Below, piece by piece: positions 1 to 4,483 of a stretch of DNA of 6,069 nucleotides. Made by a program: the position numbers and the translations under genes. The notes under the pieces were generated by a model. The model saw only the letters and a program-made list of their open reading frames with translations. It ran no database searches and was not told the origin of the DNA. Source of the stretch: Chitinophagaceae bacterium (GTDB lineage Bacteria; Bacteroidota; Bacteroidia; Chitinophagales; Chitinophagaceae); contig JACFNM010000003.1 of NCBI GenBank assembly GCA_019454915.1, positions 25,911-31,979 on the forward strand. The letters are read 5' to 3'. Positions within the stretch are counted from its first letter, which is position 1, and each line of letters begins with the position of its first letter.

Positions 1-316
1 CCATATCAGGTGCATGCCCCAGAGGTGATAGCCATTGTGAAACATCATAACTGTAATTTTTAAAAGTGATTGGTAATTGCTTAATAAGTTGATTTAATAC
101 AATTTCTGCCGTGCCTCCCTGGCCAAACTCCTGGGCAGGCATGGAGATTTTTCCGTTTCCGGCGATAGCGTGTTTTGTTCTTCCTGCAAAATTTACGGTG
201 ATACCGGCAACGAACAAATCGTAATCTATTACTTTTAGTACCAATACGGGAACGGAACTAAAGAACGGCAAGATTATTATCAATTCCCTTATTCCTTTTC
301 TATTCATTGAATACAT
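1..316 (-). CDS. Partial ORF off left edge, possible LEA14-like beta-sandwich protein
   Basis: An uninterrupted reading frame runs from ATG at 314-316 (or ATG at 305-307) through the left edge, giving at least 105 residues; the C-terminus is outside the window. The product begins MYSMNRKGIRELIIIL and has a hydrophobic N-terminal third, then alternating strand-like segments (VIDYDLFVAGITVNF, then KISMPAQEFGQGGTAEIVL). The pattern of a hydrophobic strand, a turn, a strand ending in DYDLFVAG, and then an IPA-type turn resembles the LEA type 2/WHy fold seen in small Bacteroidota envelope proteins. That is my inference from pattern only; no catalytic motif is visible. The start is uncertain: there is no clear signal peptide, whereas a short frame at 304-339 encodes MKTTIASLCIQ then stop and looks like the beginning of a lipoprotein signal, so the 5' end may be damaged. 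The gap to the GDCCVxC gene upstream is about 78 bases. I am fairly sure it is coding and unsure of the family. Confidence 0.5.
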   Translation of the reverse strand, partial: MYSMNRKGIRELIIILPFFSSVPVLVLKVIDYDLFVAGITVNFAGRTKHAIAGNGKISMPAQEFGQGGTAEIVLNQLIKQLPITFKNYSYDVSQWLSPLGHAPDM

Positions 317-394
317 AAACTTGCTATTGTTGTTTTCATGCCCAATTGATTATATCGCTTCCGATAATCAGAAAAGCATCGTCATGAATAACGC

Positions 395-604
395 TTATTC
401 TCCCGGACTGTTGACGCTTTGCTTTGGCGGACATTTAACGGTTCCATAACTACAATATACGCAACAATCACCATACTTTGGCTGTAGCAAGGCATGGCAG
501 TTCGTACAAGTATAAAAGTACTGGCACGCACCTGCCGGCATGGTTTCCTCTTTTTGGAAGCCACATTTTGGACAGGTAATTATTGATTGTAGTATTATTT
601 TCAT
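395..604 (-). CDS. GDCCVxC family small cysteine-rich protein, putative metal-binding
   Basis: This 69-residue protein carries the family signature GDCCVYCSYGTVKCPP at residues 45-60. Ahead of it are a CPKC knuckle (Cys11, Cys14), a lone Cys27 in ACQYFYTC, and CTNC (Cys33, Cys36), which together look like a small zinc-ribbon. Nine cysteines in 69 residues and no signal peptide suggest a cytoplasmic metal- or thiol-binding protein. The family is described as a (seleno)protein because some members replace a signature cysteine by selenocysteine; here every position is a TGT or TGC codon, so this is the all-cysteine form. From memory, relatives sit beside ArsR-type regulators and MerT/MerP mercury uptake genes in Bacteroidota. 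The start ATG lies 15 bases after the end of the ArsR-family gene, so the two are probably co-transcribed. Its biochemical activity is not established to my knowledge. The length fits the family. The reading frame overlapping it at 382-564 is a shadow. Confidence 0.88.
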   Translation of the reverse strand: MKIILQSIITCPKCGFQKEETMPAGACQYFYTCTNCHALLQPKYGDCCVYCSYGTVKCPPKQSVNSPGE

Positions 605-619
605 TTTAATTCTGTGGTT

Positions 620-994
620 TCATACCGGTGGCAAAATGTTGTCTTCATCAGGTATCTTAAACAAAGGTTTTAGCATGCGCTCATATTCTTTTGTCAGAGA
701 GTTGAAAATAGTCTGCGCTTCCCGCTCGGATTCAATCATTCCTTCGTCTCTCAGCCTGCACAAATGCTGAGATACTGCCGGAACGGTCATTTCCAGAATA
801 TCGCTCAGCTCGCAGGCACACAAGCGCCTTTCTTCCTATAGCAGATATAATATCTCCGATCTCACGTTGTTTCCGACTGACTCAAGCGCCCTGGATAAGC
901 AATCAAAACTGTCGTTCGGCCGTGATACTCTTTTCCTGCAACGCTTGATTTGCTTCGCCTCTGCCTGTAGCCTTATACATGAGTCGTTATTCAT
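620..994 (-). pseudogene. ArsR/SmtB-family metal-sensing repressor interrupted by an in-frame TAG
   Basis: Read from ATG at 992-994, the frame encodes MNNDSCIRLQAEAKQIKRC and on to SVGNNVRSEILYLL, then TAG at 836-838, then directly in the same frame EERRLCACELSDILEM, VPAVSQHLCRLRDEGMI and QTIFNSLT, ending with TGA at 620. Counting the stop as one residue the product is 124 residues, the usual ArsR/SmtB length, so a single base change rather than an indel explains the break. Preserved features are the N-terminal CIR segment, the helix-3 CxC metal box (LCACEL, normally CVC), the winged-helix recognition helix (VPAVSQHLCRL) and the beta-wing. In this family metal binding releases operator DNA and relieves repression. 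The stop cuts before the metal box and DNA-binding helix, so the truncated 52-residue product should be inactive; an in-frame TTG at 821-823 could in principle restart a 67-residue fragment. An ATG is absent at the break. Sequencing error is a real alternative. It heads a likely unit with the GDCCVxC gene. Confidence 0.87.
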
Positions 995-998
995 AATA

Positions 999-1006
999 CA
1001 AAGGTA
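999..1006 (-). promoter_or_regulatory. Candidate Bacteroidota -7 promoter box (TACCTTTG)
   Basis: The minus strand reads TACCTTTG, a full match to the Bacteroidota housekeeping -7 consensus TAnnTTTG. It ends only four bases before the ATG of the ArsR-family gene, so transcription would begin at or next to the start codon and the message would be leaderless or nearly so. No TTG is seen at the expected spacing of about 19-21 bases upstream, which lowers confidence. Confidence 0.4.
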
Positions 1007-1034
1007 GTGAGCTCTGATATTTAAGCGATTAGTT

Positions 1035-1058
1035 AAATAAGCAATATTTGCCTTTATT
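1035..1058 (-). promoter_or_regulatory. Candidate AT-rich operator dyad upstream of the ArsR-family gene
   Basis: A GCAA-3-TTGC core (1041-1051) is flanked on the minus strand by AATAA on one side and TTATT on the other, giving an imperfect AT-rich dyad with one extra base in one arm. ArsR/SmtB repressors usually bind such imperfect AT-rich dyads overlapping their own promoter, and this one lies about 30-50 bases before the candidate -7 box. The assignment is positional inference; the arms are short. Confidence 0.25.
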
Positions 1059-1067
1059 CTCATTATT

Positions 1068-1133
1068 TTATACCGAAAGGATATCCGTAATAGTCTAATC
1101 TTATCGGACTAAACGGCTATCACTTCGGTATAA
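1068..1133. repeat. Long imperfect inverted repeat (hairpin-capable)
   Basis: Bases 1068-1087 pair with 1114-1133 at 17 of 20 positions; the outer ten (TTATACCGAA with TTCGGTATAA) are perfect. Inside, 1091-1095 (TAGTC) also pairs with 1107-1111 (GACTA), leaving an 11-base loop. No T-run follows on either strand, so it is not a classic intrinsic terminator, and it lies more than 200 bases past the end of the fetB-like gene. It is 75-140 bases upstream of the ArsR-family start. It could be an extended protein-binding site, a remnant of a small mobile element or an extragenic repeat; the sequence alone does not decide. Confidence 0.6.
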
Positions 1134-1146
1134 TACCATTAAATTC

Positions 1147-1177
1147 ATTAGACTAAATTAGCATTCACTTTGGTATT
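1147..1177 (+). repeat. Third, degenerate copy of the inverted-repeat arm
   Basis: This segment repeats the arm of the neighbouring inverted repeat in the plus orientation. It shares ATTAGACTA exactly with the reverse complement of 1091-1099, shares GACTAAA with 1107-1113, and has CACTTTGGTAT (1166-1176) against CACTTCGGTAT (1121-1131), one mismatch. The offset from the second copy is 44-45 bases. The three copies therefore form one inverted and two direct units of about 31 bases. Confidence 0.5.
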
Positions 1178-1343
1178 ACATAATGGTTTGTACCGTACCC
1201 AAAGGCGTCTTGTGGTCTGCAGTCAGTCATTTTATCTTTTCCAAATCCGACGCTAATACGTGTAGTCAATGATGTTGACCGATTCTGTTCATAGTTTTAG
1301 AAAATGTGTTTAGCAAAATGAGGAAGTTGAAGGGAACAGCACA

Positions 1344-2147
1344 TTAATCTCCTCTCTTTTTCAAAATCACATTCCTGAAATTATTTTGCCGGTCAAAACC
1401 AACCTTCAGCGAAAAGTTTATTCCCAAATATACCGATAACAATGTCCCCGCAAAGATGGCTGTCATTATCATGATTTGATATTTGATGGCGATGAGGGGG
1501 GAACTGCCGCTGAGCATTTGCCCCGTCATCATGCCCGGCAGGGATACTAAACCGATGGTGCCCATTGCGGCAAGTGTGGGATTGATGGATTTTATCAGCG
1601 CTGCACGAAAAAAGGGAAACAAAGCTTCATTTTTTGTGGCGCCGCTGGCCAGAAAGAAACGGTAACGCTCCTGCTGCCGGTCAAGGTTGTAGTAAAAATC
1701 GTTGATGCCGATTACGTTTCCGCGCAGGCAGTTACCCAATATCATGCCGGTGATGGGGATGAGGTACTGCGCTTCCATGATGTTAGGCAACCGGATAACG
1801 AACTGCAAAAAGAAGAGGTCAATAATAAAAACGCCCAAAAAAGTAGCCATAAAAATACTCACTAATAATCCCTTATCGCGTTTAAGCCCGCTCCGGTCTA
1901 TGGTAGAGAAATCGGCTACCAAAACCATGATGAGTATCCACCCCAAGTTAACCCAGGGATTGTTGTATCTAAAAAGATATTCCAAATAATAGCCCACAAA
2001 GATCAGTTGCACAATCATACGCACCACGGCAATCACCGTGCTGCCCAACAGCATAGTTTTAAACCGCCAGAGAATGTAAATGGGAATTATCAAAATAAGC
2101 AATCCCAGCGCTAATTGCAGCCAACTCATGTCTATGATGGAATTCAT
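1344..2147 (-). CDS. fetB: UPF0014/FetB-type membrane protein of an ABC metal exporter
   Basis: The product is a 267-residue inner-membrane protein of the UPF0014 (FetB, formerly YbbM) family; E. coli FetB is about 259 residues. Family hallmarks are visible: IPITGMILGN around residues 130-139, LASGATKNEAL at 166-176, INPTLAAMGTIGLVSLPGMM at 188-207 and TGQMLSGSSP then KYQIMIM at 208-228. About seven hydrophobic segments are predicted, the first at residues 8-27. I chose ATG at 2145-2147 rather than the first in-frame GTG-type codon at 2198, because it overlaps the TGA of the ATPase gene in an ATGA arrangement typical of translational coupling and because the residues upstream are polar and unlike the family. 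With the ATPase it should form the FetAB transporter, which in E. coli exports iron and protects against peroxide stress. The metal used here is not shown by the sequence. It is the last gene of the run. Confidence 0.92.
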   Translation of the reverse strand: MNSIIDMSWLQLALGLLILIIPIYILWRFKTMLLGSTVIAVVRMIVQLIFVGYYLEYLFRYNNPWVNLGWILIMVLVADFSTIDRSGLKRDKGLLVSIFMATFLGVFIIDLFFLQFVIRLPNIMEAQYLIPITGMILGNCLRGNVIGINDFYYNLDRQQERYRFFLASGATKNEALFPFFRAALIKSINPTLAAMGTIGLVSLPGMMTGQMLSGSSPLIAIKYQIMIMTAIFAGTLLSVYLGINFSLKVGFDRQNNFRNVILKKRGD

Positions 2148-2779
2148 ATAGCGGAAGAATTTATTTTTACAATTTTGTTGCAACGTGCGGACCACCACGG
2201 ATCGTGCGAAGCAGAAAGAATGATTTTGTTTTTGTCAAATAAAAGTTCTTGTACTTTTTCTTTGGATGCTTCATCCAATGCTGATGTTGGCTCATCCAGC
2301 AACAAAACGTCTTTGTTTAAAAAATAACACAGCGCTATGCCGATGCGCTGGCGCTGACCGGTAGATAAGCTTCGAAAACCGGTATTCCATTGCGTGTCCT
2401 TCAGTCCCAGAAGATTAAAAATTTCAAAAGCCTTTTCTTTAGAAGGTCTTTTGTGCCTGTTGTTCTTGAAATCAAACGGATAAAAAAATACTTCTTCCAA
2501 AGTGCCTTCTCCCAAATCCAGGTCCTGCGGAAGCCATGCCGTACGGTTTCTGAATTGTAATAATTCTTCATTCACAAGTTCTTTCTCATCCAAAGTGATA
2601 GTTCCATTTGTTGGTTTTTCAAAACCCAAAAGCAATCGGAATAAAGTCGTCTTTCCCGAACCGGAAGCGCCCTGCAATGCAATGATATCGCCTGTTTCGG
2701 CTGTCAGGGAAAACTCTTTAAATACCGGTTTCAGTTGACCCGGGTAAAAGAAGTCTATATTACAAAATATTAGCTTCAT
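2144..2779 (-). CDS. fetA: FetA-type ABC transporter ATPase
   Basis: This is a 211-residue single-domain ABC ATPase, complete in all core motifs: Walker A GASGSGKTT (residues 37-45), Q-loop WLPQD (Gln85), signature LSTGQRQR (138-145, a Thr replacing the usual first Gly of LSGGQ), Walker B DVLLLDEP (157-164), D-loop SALD (166-169) and H-loop His192 in SASHD. It hydrolyses ATP at the cytoplasmic face to drive the partner permease. Pairing with a UPF0014 protein four bases away identifies it as FetA/YbbL-like rather than a lipoprotein-release or antibiotic ABC subunit. The start ATG at 2777-2779 lies ten bases after the cytochrome stop and gives the expected short N-terminal strand (MKLIFCNIDFFYPG). 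The family call comes mainly from the partner; the ATPase alone would be generic. Close packing with the cytochrome gene suggests one transcript. Confidence 0.92.
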   Translation of the reverse strand: MKLIFCNIDFFYPGQLKPVFKEFSLTAETGDIIALQGASGSGKTTLFRLLLGFEKPTNGTITLDEKELVNEELLQFRNRTAWLPQDLDLGEGTLEEVFFYPFDFKNNRHKRPSKEKAFEIFNLLGLKDTQWNTGFRSLSTGQRQRIGIALCYFLNKDVLLLDEPTSALDEASKEKVQELLFDKNKIILSASHDPWWSARCNKIVKINSSAI

Positions 2780-2789
2780 GGTCTGAAAA

Positions 2790-3287
2790 TTATTTTGCCC
2801 GCTTGAATTGCTGGTCGGTTACTGGTGGCGCAGAAGGAATGGTAATGACATTGAACCCGTGCTCTGTGGCCAGGTGGCAGCTATTACACGTGGTAGTCAA
2901 CGTGATGTAGGCCGGCTTAAAACGGTTGACATCTTTGCTCTCAATCGCCTGCCCCAGGTCTTTAAGAGCGGGGTCAATCATGGGGATTTCCTTTACCTCA
3001 GGACGACCCTTCACGTACTTTTGCAGATCGTCAAAAGTTTCCTTCATCTCATCTAATTCGTATTGGGCCAGCGGCCAGTTTTTGTCAGTACCCGCAAACC
3101 ACAGTTTGGCATGATGTATCTCAATGGTATTCATAAACTCTCCAAAACCGGGCGTGTAGGCGTTGCTCTCAAGTGAGTCTAACCGGTTTTTTAAAGAAAG
3201 ATATTCCTTGGATCCGGAATGGAAACAGGAGGAAAAAGCGGCAATAATAGCAACGACGCCGAAAATAGTAAAATATGTTTTACCCAT
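2790..3287 (-). CDS. Lipoprotein monoheme c-type cytochrome, cytochrome c'-like layout
   Basis: The 165-residue product starts with a hydrophobic signal segment ending in AAFSSC, with Cys21 as the likely lipidation site; Phe at -3 departs from the common Leu. It has a single heme-attachment motif CNSCH at residues 134-138, near the C-terminus as in class II (c'-type) cytochromes, preceded by a helical region. Conserved-looking segments are HHAKLWFAGTDKNWPLAQYELDEM (residues 58-81) and the LTTTCNSCH stretch; I recall the KLWFAG/NWPLA pattern from uncharacterised proteobacterial and Bacteroidota proteins. Heme would be attached covalently in the periplasm. Beyond heme binding, possibly electron transfer or ligand or metal sensing, the function is unknown; the sixth heme ligand cannot be assigned. 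It lies 92 bases after the efflux adaptor gene and ten before the ABC ATPase, so it is probably co-transcribed with fetAB and perhaps with the RND genes. Confidence 0.85.
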   Translation of the reverse strand: MGKTYFTIFGVVAIIAAFSSCFHSGSKEYLSLKNRLDSLESNAYTPGFGEFMNTIEIHHAKLWFAGTDKNWPLAQYELDEMKETFDDLQKYVKGRPEVKEIPMIDPALKDLGQAIESKDVNRFKPAYITLTTTCNSCHLATEHGFNVITIPSAPPVTDQQFKRAK

Positions 3288-3379
3288 ATTTGAATGTATA
3301 TTTCGTCTTTTACTACAAGTTTAATACCGGAGTTCTCTGGGTTAGTACCTGTTTGAAAAAATACAGCCAATGTGGCATT

Positions 3380-4477
3380 TTATTTTAATGCTGACAATTT
3401 CCAAACGGCTTTAGTGCCATTGACGATTTCGTCTGTTGCCTTTACCAATAGGATATCGCCTTCATGTATATCTCCAAATATTTCCACGCCGGCATCTGTA
3501 CTGAATCCCTGTCGTACATTTACTCTTTGCAATACATCGTTTGATATCTTAATTACGAATTTATTTTCCTGATTGGTAACGACTGCGGAAAAAGGAACAA
3601 TGAATCCTGAATCGGCCCGGTGTACATTCAATTCGGCAAAAGCAAAGTCGCCTGCGCGGAGTGCGTGGTCATTATTTACATAGTCAAACTCCCACAGTTC
3701 GGTGCGGGTTGCCGGGTCAATGGCGCCCGTTTTACGCGTCAGTTTTGCAGAGAAGTCTTTGCCCGGGTAAGCATCTAAACGAAATGCAATTTTATCTGAA
3801 GTTAGTTTGGTGGCAACATACTCTGTTGGCACCTGTACTCTTAAACGCAGCCGATTGATATCCTGCACCGTCAACATCAGGGTTTTGGCATCCACTAAAT
3901 CGCCGGGGTCAGCCTTTCGTGCAGTAACCACTCCGCTGAACGGCGCCTTTATCGCCAGGTAATTTCCCATTTGCCGGTAGGACTGCGTCAGGTTTTTAGC
4001 CGACAAATAAGCGGCGCTGTCTGCCAGCATTTTGTTGTACGATTGCTCTAAGTCAACAGGCGCTACGGTATTGGGGGTTTGCGCTGCCTTGGCTGTTCGC
4101 TGCCAGTTGTCAAGGCTGGTGAGATACTTTGAACGCGCCGATTGTACGTTGTTTTCCTGTTCCTGAATACGTGCATTTACCTCCGGCGCCTCTATGATTG
4201 CCAGTGTTTGTCCGGCCGTGACTTTATCGCCAATATCCACCTTCATCACTTTTACAAATCCCTGAACTTTGGCAAAAAGACTGGCATTCAGATAGGGCAA
4301 TAACTCAGCCGGAAATTCAACTATTTTTTGCACTTTGGATGTTTTCAAAACAAAAGCGGTAATGGTATCCTGCCCTGAAGCAGCATTGCTATTTTCCGGA
4401 GTAGAATGCTTTTTTGAAGTACAGGAAGTCAGTGCGGAAATCAATAATACACTTATTATTTTGAATGACTGCATCAT
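3380..4477 (-). CDS. RND efflux periplasmic adaptor (membrane fusion protein), lipoprotein
   Basis: This 365-residue HlyD/AcrA-type adaptor links an inner-membrane RND pump to an outer-membrane channel. The N-terminus has a signal peptide with lipobox LTSC, Cys19 being the predicted lipidated residue after a hydrophobic run. Domains in order: first half of the biotinyl-lipoyl domain at about 66-100 (VQGFVKVMKVDIGDKV), an alpha-helical hairpin at about 101-168 that is rich in Gln, Ala and Ser, the second lipoyl half at 171-206 (IKAPFSGVVTARKADPGD), the beta-barrel at about 208-285, and the membrane-proximal domain to the end. No His-rich metal-binding N-terminus of the CusB/CzcB kind is seen, so the substrate is open. 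There is a choice between two adjacent ATG codons (4475-4477 or 4472-4474); the first is taken. It follows the pump gene by six bases, the reverse of the common adaptor-first order, and is surely translated from the same message. Confidence 0.95.
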   Translation of the reverse strand: MMQSFKIISVLLISALTSCTSKKHSTPENSNAASGQDTITAFVLKTSKVQKIVEFPAELLPYLNASLFAKVQGFVKVMKVDIGDKVTAGQTLAIIEAPEVNARIQEQENNVQSARSKYLTSLDNWQRTAKAAQTPNTVAPVDLEQSYNKMLADSAAYLSAKNLTQSYRQMGNYLAIKAPFSGVVTARKADPGDLVDAKTLMLTVQDINRLRLRVQVPTEYVATKLTSDKIAFRLDAYPGKDFSAKLTRKTGAIDPATRTELWEFDYVNNDHALRAGDFAFAELNVHRADSGFIVPFSAVVTNQENKFVIKISNDVLQRVNVRQGFSTDAGVEIFGDIHEGDILLVKATDEIVNGTKAVWKLSALK

Positions 4478-4483
4478 TATTAT

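Larger units (their letters stand above)
995..1343. other. Intergenic region between the fetB-like gene and the ArsR-family gene
   Basis: These 349 bases hold no gene I can support. The left half contains the candidate -7 box, the AT-rich dyad and the three repeat copies described separately. The right half (about 1178-1343) is unstructured apart from a weak 5-bp hairpin at 1265-1279 (GTCAA, 5-base loop, TTGAC) with no T-run. No convincing terminator follows the fetB-like stop codon. On the minus strand a stretch from about 1299 to 1165 stays open for some 43 codons but has no start and resembles nothing I know. Confidence 0.6.

Noticed and set aside
447..470. Selenocysteine in the GDCCVxC motif
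   Set aside because: All motif cysteines are TGT or TGC; there is no in-frame TGA.
540..770. Plus-strand ORF across the ArsR-family gene
   Set aside because: It overlaps the clearly family-matching minus-strand frame and has no recognisable features; the same applies to the other plus-strand ORFs across the pump, adaptor, cytochrome and ABC genes.
995..1063. N-terminal extension of the ArsR-family protein upstream of 994
   Set aside because: The family N-terminus is recognisable from MNNDSCIR onward, and the extension overlaps the likely promoter and operator region.
1068..1177. CRISPR array
   Set aside because: Only three degenerate copies in mixed orientation, with spacers of unequal length and no cas genes.
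1265..1279. Hairpin GTCAA-TGATG-TTGAC as a terminator after the fetB-like gene
   Set aside because: Only five base pairs, no adjacent T-run, and about 65 bases past the stop codon; a chance hairpin is likely.
1165..1299. Open minus-strand stretch of about 43 codons in the intergenic region
   Set aside because: No start codon at its head, bounded by stops, and no recognisable similarity; too short to support as a gene remnant.
2145..2198. N-terminal extension of the fetB-like protein beginning at 2198
   Set aside because: It would overlap the ATPase gene by 55 bases and adds polar residues unlike the family; the ATGA overlap at 2144-2147 gives a normal-length protein.
3316..3323. TAAACTTG as an internal promoter ahead of the cytochrome gene
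   Set aside because: One mismatch to TAnnTTTG and no TTG at the -33 position; too weak to call, although the 92-base gap leaves room for a promoter.
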